Positions 15,398 through 24,386 of a stretch of DNA of 32,751 bases are shown here, piece by piece. Each line of letters begins with the position of its first letter. Within the stretch, counting starts at the first letter, position 1. The position numbers and the translations under genes were made by a program. The stretch is from an uncultured Lachnospiraceae bacterium. GTDB lineage: Bacteria; Bacillota; Clostridia; Lachnospirales; Lachnospiraceae. Below the pieces are notes generated by a model. That model saw only the letters and a list, made by a program, of their open reading frames with translations. It ran no database searches and was not told the DNA's origin. The stretch lies in the NCBI GenBank assembly GCA_944375845.1, contig CALWAW010000092.1:1-32751 (forward strand), written 5' to 3'.

Positions 15398-16681
15398 TTA
15401 CGGAAGCACCAGCACGCCGTGATTGTACTCGTTTTTCGTGCGGCAGCTGTACTTGTGGAACACAACGGACTGATAAAGATTGGAGGCGAACACCTCCTGG
15501 GCCAGCATATCGGCTCCCAGCTCGGAAAGCCGCCGCTCCGAATCGGCCATTTTGGTAATCATGGGGATGGAGCTGTTCTTTTTGATGGCCTTAAGAAGGG
15601 GCCCCGCCGATTTCCTGAAGCCTAAGACCCTGGCGTAGGGCACGTAGTCGTTGGCCTTATAGCGGGCAATATCGGAAACCTTGATGTCCAGGAGCACATG
15701 GAGCAGCGCCCGGCTGATCCTGGTCCTTGTGTACTGACGGCATTTGACCGCGTCAATGAAGCCGGAAAAGGAGGTGATCTCTGTCAGGCAGCTTTTGATC
15801 CGGTTTTCCAGCTCCGGCGAGACGTCGAGATAATCGGTGAGATCCGTTCCGCCGCAGGATAAAAGCTTGTATAAGAGCAGGGCGGAAAAGTCGTCCGCCA
15901 GAATGGGAAGCCTGGAGCCGAAGTTTTCGGCCATGACGCTGTAGGCCTCCTCGGGCACGCAGGAGCGGATGGTTTTTAAAGCCTGGGTCATGGAGAAGGC
16001 GGCCCCGGCGCTTCTGGTCTTTAACAGATGGCGGATAGCCGTGGAAGAGCAGAAGGGCGAGGAAAGCGCCTTGGACAGATAATCCGTAGTCCTCTGGATG
16101 GCCACCGGCTCTATGGAGGAGCGGCGGCGGGTGAGGGCCTTGATGTACTCGATGCCCAGGATGTTATTGGGCGCGGCGATCAGAGAGCCCACCTGCTCAA
16201 GGGTCTCTTCAGAACAGCCCTCGGACGAAAGGTAATCCAAAAGGGCCTGGCTTCTGTCCGCGGGATAGCTGTGGCCAGAGGAAAGAAGCTCCTTTAAGCG
16301 GGCGGAGAAGGCCGCGGGCTCCTCTGTGAACACCGAGGCGATCACCTGCATCAGGGAAACGTCGGTGCTCTCGCTGCCGAAGCAGAGAGAATCCACCACG
16401 CCCAGCTTGTCCAGAAGGGAAACTGCTCCGGCGGCGAAGTATTCGGCGCTGCCGGTGGCAAAGGGGACGGGAAGCTCCAGGACCGCGTCGGCCCCCGCCT
16501 TCAGGGCGATATCGGTCCTTAAATACTTATCCATGCAGGCCGGTTCGCCCCGCTGCACATAATTGCCGCTCATGACGGCCACGCAGTAATCGGCGCCGGT
16601 CTTTTCCCGCGCCTGCCTGATGTGATAGGCATGTCCGTTATGAAAGGGATTGTATTCCGTAATCAGGCCGACAACCTTCAT
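15398..16681 (-). CDS. tmcAL: tRNA(Met) cytidine acetate ligase
   Basis: A 427-residue protein that activates acetate with ATP and acetylates the wobble cytidine (C34) of elongator tRNA-Met, as shown for Bacillus YlbM/TmcAL. It has the nucleotidyltransferase-like N-terminal fold with NPFHNGHAYHI (HxGH motif), followed by SGNYVQRGEPACMDKYLR and LPVPFATGSAEYFA, all characteristic. AGAAAGGAGGGAG just upstream supports the ATG at 16681. It is a single-gene transcript, divergent from pta; use of acetate next to pta may be coincidence. Confidence 0.92.
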   Translation of the reverse strand: MKVVGLITEYNPFHNGHAYHIRQAREKTGADYCVAVMSGNYVQRGEPACMDKYLRTDIALKAGADAVLELPVPFATGSAEYFAAGAVSLLDKLGVVDSLCFGSESTDVSLMQVIASVFTEEPAAFSARLKELLSSGHSYPADRSQALLDYLSSEGCSEETLEQVGSLIAAPNNILGIEYIKALTRRRSSIEPVAIQRTTDYLSKALSSPFCSSTAIRHLLKTRSAGAAFSMTQALKTIRSCVPEEAYSVMAENFGSRLPILADDFSALLLYKLLSCGGTDLTDYLDVSPELENRIKSCLTEITSFSGFIDAVKCRQYTRTRISRALLHVLLDIKVSDIARYKANDYVPYARVLGFRKSAGPLLKAIKKNSSIPMITKMADSERRLSELGADMLAQEVFASNLYQSVVFHKYSCRTKNEYNHGVLVLP

Positions 16682-16707
16682 GGATCTCCCTCCTTTCTTC
16701 TGATTTT

Positions 16708-16736
16708 ATTCTAAATCAGAACCAGGAAAAAGACAA
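16708..16736 (-). promoter_or_regulatory. Promoter of tmcAL
   Basis: On the minus strand TTGTCT (16736-16731), 17 bp, TAGAAT (16713-16708), 26 bp from the start codon. Confidence 0.6.
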
Positions 16737-16760
16737 TAGAAAAACCGGTAAAAGATTTGC

Positions 16761-16804
16761 TTGTTAATACGGCGGGAATGGGGTATAATCTATAGTTAGA
16801 TTAT
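16761..16804 (+). promoter_or_regulatory. Promoter of pta with overlapping palindrome
   Basis: TTGTTA (16761-16766), 17 bp, TATAAT (16784-16789). A perfect inverted repeat ATAATCTA (16785-16792), 4-nt centre, TAGATTAT (16797-16804) covers the -10 and the expected start site, where a repressor would block transcription. Binding is inferred. Confidence 0.6.
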
Positions 16805-16825
16805 TACGAAAGGAGCCAATCTTAT

Positions 16826-17821
16826 ATGGCATTCATTGACACGATCAAAGCGAAAGCGAAAACAGAGAAAAAAACCATCATCCTTCCGGAGTCCATGGAC
16901 AGAAGGACCTTTGAGGCCGCGGCCCAGATCCTGAAAGAGGACTTTGCGGATCTCATCATCATCGGCACTCCCGAGGAGGTGGCGGAAAACAGCAAGGGCC
17001 TTGATATTTCCGGGGCTAAGATCATCGATCCCCATACATACGAAAAGACCCAGGAGTATATCGACCTGTTTGTGGAGCTGAGAAAGGCCAAGGGCATGAC
17101 TCCCGAGAAGGCAAGGGAGACCATCTTCAACGATTACTGCTACTACGGCTGCCTGATGATCAAGGCCGGCGACGCCGACGGCATGGTTTCCGGCGCCTGC
17201 CATTCCACCGCCAACACCTTAAGGCCCTGCCTTCAGATCATCAAGACCAAGCCCGGCACAAAGCTGGTGTCAGCCTTCTTCCTGATGGTAGTTCCGGACT
17301 GCGAGTTCGGCGAGGAGGGTACCTTCGTGTTCTCCGACTGCGGCTTAAACCAGAACCCCAACCCCGAAGAGCTGGCCGCCATCGCAGGCTCTTCCGCGGA
17401 GTCCTTTAAGCTTCTGGTGGGCAAGGAGCCCAGGGTCGCCATGCTTTCCCACTCCACCAAGGGAAGCGCCAAGCACGCCGATGTGGACAAGGTGGTAGAG
17501 GCCACAAGGCTTGCGAAGGAGGCTTATCCGGATCTTAAGCTTGACGGCGAGATGCAGCTTGACGCGGCCATCGTTCCCAGCGTGGGCGCCTCCAAGGCTC
17601 CCGGAAGCGATGTGGCAGGCCAGGCCAACGTGCTGATCTTCCCTGACCTTGACGCCGGAAACATCGGCTACAAGCTGGTTCAGAGGCTTGGAAAGGCAGA
17701 AGCCTACGGTCCCATGACCCAGGGCATCGCCGCTCCCGTCAACGATCTTTCCAGAGGCTGCAGCGCCTCCGATATCGTGGGCGTGGTGGCCATCACCGCG
17801 GTACAGGCCCAGGCTCAGTAA
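16826..17821 (+). CDS. pta: Phosphate acetyltransferase
   Basis: A 331-residue short-form Pta that interconverts acetyl-CoA and acetyl phosphate in fermentative acetate production. It has the PTA_PTB fold with conserved segments MDRRTFEAAA, GDADGMVSGACHSTANTLRP, GEMQLDAAIVPSVG, and GNIGYKLVQRLG near the C-terminus, and lacks the N-terminal regulatory domains of the long E. coli type. AAGGAG at 16810-16815 supports the start. The acetate kinase gene, which often follows pta in Clostridia, is missing: only 70 bp separate this stop from the next gene, and these carry that gene's promoter. Phosphate butyryltransferase is a less likely alternative. Confidence 0.93.
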   Translation: MAFIDTIKAKAKTEKKTIILPESMDRRTFEAAAQILKEDFADLIIIGTPEEVAENSKGLDISGAKIIDPHTYEKTQEYIDLFVELRKAKGMTPEKARETIFNDYCYYGCLMIKAGDADGMVSGACHSTANTLRPCLQIIKTKPGTKLVSAFFLMVVPDCEFGEEGTFVFSDCGLNQNPNPEELAAIAGSSAESFKLLVGKEPRVAMLSHSTKGSAKHADVDKVVEATRLAKEAYPDLKLDGEMQLDAAIVPSVGASKAPGSDVAGQANVLIFPDLDAGNIGYKLVQRLGKAEAYGPMTQGIAAPVNDLSRGCSASDIVGVVAITAVQAQAQ

Positions 17822-17835
17822 GCCTTATAAAATTG

Positions 17836-17876
17836 TTGACAAAATAATCACGCCTGTGTATAATAGTACAGGTGTG
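17836..17876 (+). promoter_or_regulatory. Perfect consensus promoter of DUF177-rpmF with dyad over the -10
   Basis: TTGACA (17836-17841), 17 bp, TATAAT (17859-17864). A 9-bp inverted repeat, CACGCCTGT (17849-17857) and ACAGGTGTG (17868-17876), with a single G-T pair, flanks the -10 box. A strong promoter with a dyad here is a typical repressor target; the regulator is unknown. Confidence 0.75.
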
Positions 17877-17891
17877 CATGGGGAGAATACT

Positions 17892-18413
17892 ATGCACATT
17901 CATTTATCAGACTCTTTGTCCCATGAACAGGAAACGCGGGAGTATACGGCGCAGATCGAGGCGGATGTCCTTGATATTGGAACGGCCCGGTATCCCATAA
18001 CGGAAAAAAAGCCGGTAAGGGTACGGATCACCAATACGGGAGACAAAAAGCTCCTCATAGAGGCCGAGGCTTCTTTTGTGCTCATCATGCCCTGCGACCG
18101 CTGCCTTGAGGACGTGAGGGTGCCCCTAAGCTACAGCGTCAGCCGCACGGCCGATCTGGGAGAGGCGCCCGGCGAGTCAGAGGAACAGGCTTATCTCGAT
18201 GGATATGACCTGGATGTGGATACGTTGATCCGCGACGAGCTGTTCGTGCATTTACCTATGAAGGTTCTGTGCAGGGAAGACTGTAAGGGAATCTGTAATA
18301 GATGTGGTGCAAATCTCAATCATGGGACTTGCGGCTGCGATGTCACGGAGCTTGACCCCAGGATGGCGGTTATCCGTGATATATTCAAAAACAGTAGTGA
18401 GAATATGGATTAA
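17892..18413 (+). CDS. DUF177 (YceD-like) protein
   Basis: A 173-residue protein of the YceD/DUF177 family, which is co-transcribed with rpmF in most bacteria and linked to ribosomal RNA and large-subunit maturation; the exact action is unsettled. The family features are MPCDRCLEDV (C68, C71) in the middle and a C-terminal cysteine cluster CREDCKGICNRCGANLN followed by CGC, a probable zinc site. ATG 17892 is the only start compatible with the consensus promoter at 17836-17864. The stop is followed at once by the rpmF ribosome site. Confidence 0.9.
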   Translation: MHIHLSDSLSHEQETREYTAQIEADVLDIGTARYPITEKKPVRVRITNTGDKKLLIEAEASFVLIMPCDRCLEDVRVPLSYSVSRTADLGEAPGESEEQAYLDGYDLDVDTLIRDELFVHLPMKVLCREDCKGICNRCGANLNHGTCGCDVTELDPRMAVIRDIFKNSSENMD

Positions 18414-18427
18414 GGAGGTGTGTGACC

Positions 18428-18607
18428 ATGTCTATTTGTCCTAAGAATAAACATTCCAAGGCCAGGAGGGACAGCCACAGGGCAAGCTGGAAGATGGGTG
18501 AGATGAACTTGGTAAAGTGCAGCAAGTGCGGCGCTTTGATGATGCCTCACAGAGTCTGCAAGGCCTGCGGCAGCTACAACAAAAAAGAGATCGTAAGCGT
18601 AGATTAA
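18428..18607 (+). CDS. rpmF: Ribosomal protein bL32
   Basis: A 59-residue large-subunit ribosomal protein. It has KHSKARRDSHRASWKM at the N-terminus and a four-cysteine zinc ribbon, VKCSKCGALMMPHRVCKACG, so it is the zinc-binding form. TAAGGAGGTG overlaps the preceding stop and gives a strong ribosome site for ATG 18428. A terminator follows. Confidence 0.97.
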   Translation: MSICPKNKHSKARRDSHRASWKMGEMNLVKCSKCGALMMPHRVCKACGSYNKKEIVSVD

Positions 18608-18621
18608 GGCTTTCGGCACCG

Positions 18622-18654
18622 GACTGCGGCGTAAACGCGCCGCAGTCTTTTTTT
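18622..18654 (+). terminator. Terminator of the DUF177-rpmF transcript
   Basis: A 10-bp perfect stem, GACTGCGGCG (18622-18631) and CGCCGCAGTC (18638-18647), with a 6-nt loop and seven T residues. Confidence 0.92.
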
Positions 18655-18664
18655 GCAAAAATCA

Positions 18665-18693
18665 TTGATTTATATATGGATATTGTGTATAGT
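18665..18693 (+). promoter_or_regulatory. Promoter of plsX
   Basis: TTGATT (18665-18670), 17 bp, TATAGT (18688-18693), about 30 bp ahead of the plsX start. No FapR-like operator is recognised. Confidence 0.6.
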
Positions 18694-18722
18694 ATTTTTT
18701 AGATTGAAACGGAGGAAAGAAC

Positions 18723-19751
18723 ATGGAAAACTGGGTTACAGTGGCCCTTGACGCCATGGGCGGCGACAACGCTCCCGGCGAGATCGTAAAGGGCGCCGTG
18801 GACGCCGTCAATGAAAAAGAGCAGATCCGGGTGATCCTGGTGGGCCGTGAGGAAACGGTGAAGGCGGAGCTTTCCCGTTATACCTTTCCCGCCGACAGAA
18901 TCAGTGTTGTGAACGCCTCCGAGGTGATCTCCACAGAGGAAGCCCCGGTGATGGCCATACGAAAGAAAAAGGATTCCTCCATCGTGGTGGGCCAGGGGCT
19001 CGTGAAGCGGGGCGAGGCGGACGCCTTCGTATCCGCCGGAAGCACCGGAGCGATTTTAGCGGGCGGCCAGTTGATGGTGGGCAGGCTTAAGGGCGTGGAG
19101 CGTTCGCCCCTGGCCACAGTGATCCCCACGGAAAAGGGCGTGGCCCTTCTGGTGGACAGCGGCGCCAATGTGGACGCCCGTCCCAGCCATCTGGTGCAGT
19201 TCGCGAAAATGGGTTCTATTTATATGGAGGATGTCATAGGCATTAAGAAACCGAGGGTCGCCATTGTGAACATCGGTGTCGAGGAGGAAAAGGGCAACGC
19301 CCTTGTGAAGGAGACCTATCCCCTCCTTGCGGCCTGCGGCGGCATCAACTTCACGGGAAACATCGAGGCCAGGGAGATTCCCCACGGCGGAGCCGATGTG
19401 ATCGTGGCCGAGGGCTTCACCGGCAACGTGATCCTAAAGCTCTATGAGGGAACGGCTTCCGCCCTCATCAGCCAGGTGAAGAAAGGCCTCATGTCCAGCC
19501 TTCGGTCAAAGGTGGGGGCGCTGCTCATAAAGCCCGCCCTGAAAAAGACACTGAAGGCCTTCGACGCCACGGAGTACGGCGGAGCGCCCATGCTGGGCCT
19601 TAAGGGGCTTGTGGTCAAGACCCACGGGAACGCCACGGCGAAAGAAGTGAAAAATACGCTGTTTCAGTGCCTGACCTTCAAGGAACAGAGAATCGGCGAC
19701 AAGATGAAACAGCTTTTCGTAGAAGAAAAAGAAAATGTGCAGAAAGGGTGA
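18723..19751 (+). CDS. plsX: Phosphate acyltransferase PlsX
   Basis: A 342-residue enzyme that converts acyl-ACP and phosphate to acyl-phosphate for membrane phospholipid synthesis. It begins [20 protein letters not shown], the family hallmark, and has [12 protein letters not shown] and [21 protein letters not shown] site precedes ATG 18723. acpP starts 5 bp after its stop, so enzyme and acyl carrier are made together. Acetyl-phosphate-linked pta lies upstream, but a terminator and new promoter separate the transcripts. Confidence 0.96.
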   Translation: MENWVTVALDAMGGDNAPGEIVKGAVDAVNEKEQIRVILVGREETVKAELSRYTFPADRISVVNASEVISTEEAPVMAIRKKKDSSIVVGQGLVKRGEADAFVSAGSTGAILAGGQLMVGRLKGVERSPLATVIPTEKGVALLVDSGANVDARPSHLVQFAKMGSIYMEDVIGIKKPRVAIVNIGVEEEKGNALVKETYPLLAACGGINFTGNIEAREIPHGGADVIVAEGFTGNVILKLYEGTASALISQVKKGLMSSLRSKVGALLIKPALKKTLKAFDATEYGGAPMLGLKGLVVKTHGNATAKEVKNTLFQCLTFKEQRIGDKMKQLFVEEKENVQKG

Positions 19752-19756
19752 CAGCT

Positions 19757-19990
19757 ATGGAATTTGAAAAATTGCAGGGGATTATTGCGGAGGTTCTGAA
19801 TGTTGAGCCGGAGGAGATCACCATGGAAACCACCTTTGTGGACGATCTGGGGGCCGATTCCCTGGACGTGTTCCAGATTATCATGGGGATTGAGGAAGAA
19901 TTTGATATTGAAATCCCCAATGAGGCGGCAGAAAAGATCGTAACGGTGGGAGACGCGGTGGAGCAGATCAAAAACGCGTTGAATAACTAA
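19757..19990 (+). CDS. acpP: Acyl carrier protein
   Basis: A 77-residue acidic carrier. The phosphopantetheine attachment serine is S35 in [12 protein letters not shown]. The start at 19757 is set by the usual ACP N-terminus ([14 protein letters not shown]) and a GGGTGACAG ribosome site. It carries growing acyl chains in fatty acid synthesis and donates them to PlsX. A weak terminator-like hairpin follows. Confidence 0.96.
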   Translation: MEFEKLQGIIAEVLNVEPEEITMETTFVDDLGADSLDVFQIIMGIEEEFDIEIPNEAAEKIVTVGDAVEQIKNALNN

Positions 19991-19996
19991 GTTCAA

Positions 19997-20033
19997 AAAG
20001 CCCTGGCCGGTATCGGATGGGGCTTTCCTTTTT
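19997..20033 (+). terminator. Weak terminator or attenuating hairpin between acpP and rnc
   Basis: AAAGCCC (19997-20003) and GGGCTTT (20020-20026) pair over a 16-nt loop, followed by CCTTTTT. rnc has no clear own promoter, so read-through is likely. Confidence 0.5.
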
Positions 20034-20049
20034 AAGAAGGGAGAGGCGG

Positions 20050-20742
20050 ATGGAAACATATCAAAAGCTTTCCGGCCTGGAGGAGAAGATCGGCTACCGG
20101 TTTAAGAACAGGGAGCTCCTGTTCCACGCCATGATCCACAGCTCTTATACCAACGAGCATCACATGGACCGGTCTGCGAACAATGAGCGGCTGGAATTTC
20201 TGGGGGACGCTGTCCTGGAGCTTTCCAGCAGCGATTTCCTTTATGGGACATATCCTGAAAAACCCGAGGGGGAGCTGACAAAGCTCCGGGCCAGCGTGGT
20301 CTGCGAGCCCACTCTGGCAGCCTGCGCAAGGACCGTGGGCCTGGGCCGGTATCTCTACCTGGGAAAGGGAGAGGACACCGAAGGGGGAAGAGAGCGGGAC
20401 TCCATCCTTTCAGACGCTCTAGAGGCGCTGATCGGCGCCATTTATCTGGATGGTGGTTTTACTGACGCAAAGAAGTTTGTGCTGCGGTTCATTATGAACG
20501 ACCTGGAGCACAAAAAGCTTTTTTATGACAGCAAGACCATCCTGCAGGAGATGATCCAGTGCAGGGACGGGCAGCTTTCCTATCAGCTGATCCGCGAGGA
20601 GGGGCCCGACCACGCTAAGACATTTTACGTACAGGCCCTCATAGACGGAAAGCCGGCGGGCACGGGAGAGGGACGCACGAAAAAAGCGGCGGAGCAGATG
20701 GCGGCCTACAGGACCATCCTCGCCCTGAAGGAAAAGGAATAG
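20050..20742 (+). CDS. rnc: Ribonuclease III
   Basis: A 230-residue double-strand RNA endonuclease for rRNA and mRNA processing. The signature NERLEFLGDAVLEL (45-58) contains the first catalytic acidic residues, and SDALEALIGAIYLDGG the second set. A double-stranded RNA-binding domain lies at about 155-225 (GRTKKAAEQMAAYRTI). ATG 20050 follows AAGGGAGAGG; the in-frame start upstream would sit in the hairpin after acpP. It ends 3 bp before smc, as usual in Firmicutes. Confidence 0.96.
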   Translation: METYQKLSGLEEKIGYRFKNRELLFHAMIHSSYTNEHHMDRSANNERLEFLGDAVLELSSSDFLYGTYPEKPEGELTKLRASVVCEPTLAACARTVGLGRYLYLGKGEDTEGGRERDSILSDALEALIGAIYLDGGFTDAKKFVLRFIMNDLEHKKLFYDSKTILQEMIQCRDGQLSYQLIREEGPDHAKTFYVQALIDGKPAGTGEGRTKKAAEQMAAYRTILALKEKE

Positions 20743-20745
20743 CGC

Positions 20746-23700
20746 ATGTTTTTAAAGAGCATCGAGGTGCAGGGCTTTAAGTCCTTCGCCAATAAGATTG
20801 TATTTGAGTTCAACGGCGGGATCACCGGCATCGTGGGGCCCAACGGAAGCGGAAAGAGCAACGTGGCCGACGCGGTGCGCTGGGTGCTGGGCGAGCAGAG
20901 CGCCAAACAGCTCAGAGGCGCCAGCATGCAGGACGTGATCTTTTCAGGCACCCAGAACAGGAAGCCCCAGGGCTACGCCTACGTGTCCCTGACCATGGAC
21001 AATTCCGACCACTACCTTCCCATTGAATACGACGAGGTGACGGTATCCAGGAGGGTGTACCGGTCAGGGGAGAGCGAGTACCTTCTGAACGGAAGTCCCT
21101 GCCGCCTGCGGGACGTAAACGAGCTGTTTTACGATACCGGAATCGGCAAGGAGGGCTACTCCATCATCGGCCAGGGCCAGATCGACAAGATCTTAAGCGG
21201 AAAGCCCGAGGACAGGAGGGAGCTCTTCGACGAGGCGGCGGGAATCGTCAAATTCAAGAAAAGAAAGACCGTGGCCCAGAAAAAGCTGGAGAGCGAGCGG
21301 CAGAATTTAATCCGGGTGACGGATATCCTCACGGAGCTTGCCAGGCAGGTGGGCCCCCTTGAGGAGCAGTCCAAAAAGGCCAGGGAATACCTGAAGCTCA
21401 GGGACGCCTTAAAGGAGCTGGAGCTTATGGGCTTTAAGCTTGAAACGAAGGCCCAGCGGGAACGGCTGGCGGAGACAGAGCGGCGGATCCGGATCGTATC
21501 GGGAGATCTTGACGAGCGAAGGGGACAGGCCGCCCAGCTGAAAAGCCAGTACGAGGAGCTTTCCGCAAGGCTTTCGGCCCTGGAGGCGGCCCTTGAGGAA
21601 ACCCGGGGACAGCTTTCGGAAAACACCTTGTCCGCCGAATCCATGGAGGGGCAGATTCGCGTCCTCGAGGAGCAGATCCATACGGAGCAGGTCCACGAGG
21701 AGCATCTTAAGGAGCGCATGGCCTCCATCGAGACGGAGCTTTCCCAGCGGGAGAAGGAGCGGGAGGGCTTCATGGCCCGGAAGGGGGAGCTGAACCAGGC
21801 TCTCGATGAGCTGGACGATAAACAGAACGCCCTGGGAAGCTCCGTAAAGGAGCAGGAGGAGAAAATCCGCCTGATCGAGGCCGACGCCGCTGCCCGCAGA
21901 AGCGGGATCCTGGAGGCCCTTAAGGACAAGGCCTCTCTGGGGGCCAGGGGCCAGAGGCTGGAAACCCTTAAGGAGCAGAACCAGGTGCGAAAGAGCGAGC
22001 TGAGCCAGAGGCTTCTCAAGGTAAAAAGCGAGGAGGAGCTTCAGGAGCTCTCCGTAAGCCGCTTTAAGGAGCAGCTTCTGGAAAAGAAGGAGGAGCTTGA
22101 GGGCCTCCAGAAAAAGAGGGCGGAGGCGGACGGGCGCTGCCGCAGTGCCCAGGAGGCCGTTTACAGGGAAAACCGCTCCCTGAACGTCAAGCAGCAGGAA
22201 TACCATACCCTCCGCACAAGGCTTGAATCCCTGCGGAACCTGGCGGAGCGCTATGACGGATACGGAAACAGCATCCGCAGGGTCATGGAAGCCCGCTCCC
22301 GCGTGCCGGGCATCATCGGCGTGGTGGCGGATCTTCTGGAGACGCCGAAGGAGTACGAGACGGCGGTGGAGACGGCACTGGGCGGCTCCATTCAGAATAT
22401 CGTCACGGATTCCGAGGCCACGGCCAAGAACCTGATCGGTTATCTGAAAAAGAATAAATTCGGGCGGGCCACCTTCCTGCCTCTCACCAGTATCACGGCC
22501 AGGGGAGGCTTCCAGAAAAAGGAGGCCCTGAAGGAGCCGGGGGTGGTGGGCCTTGCCCACACGCTGGTGAAGGTAAAGGGCGGCTACAGCCATCTGGCTG
22601 AATATCTGCTGGGAAGGATTCTGGTGGTGGATCAGATCGACCACGCCATCGCCATCGCGAAAAAATATCAGTACTCCCTGCGGATCGTCACCCTGGAGGG
22701 AGAGCTTTTGTCGGCGGGCGGCTCCATGACCGGCGGCGCCTTTAAAAACAGCAGCAATCTTCTGGGACGAAAAAGGGAGCTTGAGGAGCTGGAGCGGGCC
22801 ATGACGGCGGCCCTCTCCCAGTACGACCAGATTCAGTTAAGAGTCAAGGAGGCCGAGGATGAGCTGAAGGCCGGAAGAGAGGAGCTGGAGGCCATCAGGG
22901 AGCAGATCCAGAAGGCCCAGGTGGACCAGTCCACCCTGGAGGCCAACTACAGGGCCGCCGAAGAGAAGGCCGAGGAGATCCGCTCCGGCTACGAGGAGAT
23001 CGGAAAAGAGGGAAAGCGGCTGGCCGAGGAGCTGGAGAAGCTGGAGGAGGCCAAGGCGGCCTTGAGCGTCGAGTCGGAATCCCTTGAAAAGAAGAACCGG
23101 GACGAGGAATCAAAGGCCGGTCAGCTGGAGAAAACGGCCCTGGAGATGAAGGAGCAGCTGGAGGGCCTGAAAGCCGAGCTTTCCAGGGTCCAGGTGGAAT
23201 TTTCCACCCTGTCCCAGAAGGACAGCTTCCTGCTGGAAAACATCCTGAGAATCGGAAAAGAGAAGGAACGCCTTCTTACGGAGCAGGAGAGCCTCAAGGA
23301 AGGGATTCTGGAGAGCAGAGGAAAGGAAGCAGAAAAGAAGGAGCAGATCCTTTCCGTGCGAAGGAGGATTCAGGAGCTTTCCCAGGCTGCCGGAGAGCTT
23401 AAGAAGGCCATAGAGGACAGAAGCCGCGAAAAGGAGGAGTGCCAGAGCCGCCAGAAGGGCTTCTTCGACAGGCAGGAGGAGGTCTCGGCAGAGATCGCGA
23501 GGCTTGATAAGGAGCTTTACAGGCTGGAGGGCCAGAAGGCCCGTTCAGAGGAGGCTATGGAGCAGCAGGCCCAGCATATCTGGGAGGAATATGAGCTGAC
23601 TCCCTCCGAGGCCGAGGCGGTAAGCGTCCCGGAGGACGCGTCCCTTCCCGCCCTTAAGAAGCAGGCGGGCAGCCTTCGCCAGTCCATAAAAGAGCTGGGG

Positions 23701-24300
23701 CCCGTGAACGTGGGCGCCATTGAGGAATATAAGGAGGTATCGGAGCGGTACTTCTTTATGAAGGGGCAGCACGAGGATCTGGAGAAGGCGGAAAAGACGC
23801 TTTTAGATGTGATTGAGGAGCTGGACGCCGGGATGCGGCGCCAGTTCGAGGAAAAATTCAAGGACATCAAAGAGGAATTTGACAAGGTATTCAAGGAGCT
23901 TTTCGGAGGCGGGCAGGGCGCCCTGGAGCTGGTGGAGGGCGAGGACCTTCTGGAGGCCGGCGTCCAGATCATCGCCCAGCCGCCGGGCAAAAAGCTTCAG
24001 AACATGATGCAGCTTTCCGGCGGGGAAAAGGCGCTGACGGCCATCTGCCTGCTCTTCGCCATCCAGAACCTGAAGCCGTCGCCCTTCTGTCTCCTGGACG
24101 AGATCGAGGCGGCCCTGGACGACAGCAACGTGGGACGGTTCGCGGGTTATCTGGATAAGCTGAAGGCCCATACCCAGTTCATTGTGATCACCCACAGAAG
24201 GGGAACCATGCTGGCGGCCGACAGGCTTTACGGCATCACCATGCAGGAGAAGGGCGTGTCCACCCTGGTCTCTGTGGACCTGGCAGAGGCCTCGGCATAA
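20746..24300 (+). CDS. smc: Chromosome partition protein SMC
   Basis: An 1184-residue condensin ATPase. It has Walker A GPNGSGKSN (31-39) at the N-terminus, long coiled coils at about 170-500 and 680-1010, a hinge around 505-680 (PGIIGVVADLLETPKEYETA), and a C-terminal head with signature LSGGEKALTAI (from 1090) and Walker B LLDEIEAALDD (from 1116). The length is standard. It compacts and helps to segregate the chromosome with ScpA and ScpB, which are not in this window. The gene is intact. Confidence 0.98.
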   Translation: MFLKSIEVQGFKSFANKIVFEFNGGITGIVGPNGSGKSNVADAVRWVLGEQSAKQLRGASMQDVIFSGTQNRKPQGYAYVSLTMDNSDHYLPIEYDEVTVSRRVYRSGESEYLLNGSPCRLRDVNELFYDTGIGKEGYSIIGQGQIDKILSGKPEDRRELFDEAAGIVKFKKRKTVAQKKLESERQNLIRVTDILTELARQVGPLEEQSKKAREYLKLRDALKELELMGFKLETKAQRERLAETERRIRIVSGDLDERRGQAAQLKSQYEELSARLSALEAALEETRGQLSENTLSAESMEGQIRVLEEQIHTEQVHEEHLKERMASIETELSQREKEREGFMARKGELNQALDELDDKQNALGSSVKEQEEKIRLIEADAAARRSGILEALKDKASLGARGQRLETLKEQNQVRKSELSQRLLKVKSEEELQELSVSRFKEQLLEKKEELEGLQKKRAEADGRCRSAQEAVYRENRSLNVKQQEYHTLRTRLESLRNLAERYDGYGNSIRRVMEARSRVPGIIGVVADLLETPKEYETAVETALGGSIQNIVTDSEATAKNLIGYLKKNKFGRATFLPLTSITARGGFQKKEALKEPGVVGLAHTLVKVKGGYSHLAEYLLGRILVVDQIDHAIAIAKKYQYSLRIVTLEGELLSAGGSMTGGAFKNSSNLLGRKRELEELERAMTAALSQYDQIQLRVKEAEDELKAGREELEAIREQIQKAQVDQSTLEANYRAAEEKAEEIRSGYEEIGKEGKRLAEELEKLEEAKAALSVESESLEKKNRDEESKAGQLEKTALEMKEQLEGLKAELSRVQVEFSTLSQKDSFLLENILRIGKEKERLLTEQESLKEGILESRGKEAEKKEQILSVRRRIQELSQAAGELKKAIEDRSREKEECQSRQKGFFDRQEEVSAEIARLDKELYRLEGQKARSEEAMEQQAQHIWEEYELTPSEAEAVSVPEDASLPALKKQAGSLRQSIKELGPVNVGAIEEYKEVSERYFFMKGQHEDLEKAEKTLLDVIEELDAGMRRQFEEKFKDIKEEFDKVFKELFGGGQGALELVEGEDLLEAGVQIIAQPPGKKLQNMMQLSGGEKALTAICLLFAIQNLKPSPFCLLDEIEAALDDSNVGRFAGYLDKLKAHTQFIVITHRRGTMLAADRLYGITMQEKGVSTLVSVDLAEASA

Positions 24301-24333
24301 CTCAAAGTTATATCAAAACTGGTATATAGTTAT

Positions 24334-24363
24334 TTGACAGCATAACAAACACAGGCGTATCAT
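24334..24363 (+). promoter_or_regulatory. Promoter of ftsY
   Basis: TTGACA (24334-24339), 18 bp, TATCAT (24358-24363). Direct repeats of AGTTAT at 24306-24311 and 24328-24333 lie 22 bp apart just upstream. Confidence 0.6.
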
Positions 24364-24386
24364 TGAAAACATGGAGGGGCGCAGGT

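Noticed and set aside
21409-22644. 411-codon minus-strand open frame inside smc
   Set aside because: Antisense frame in GC-rich coiled-coil sequence; leucine-rich and without any domain.
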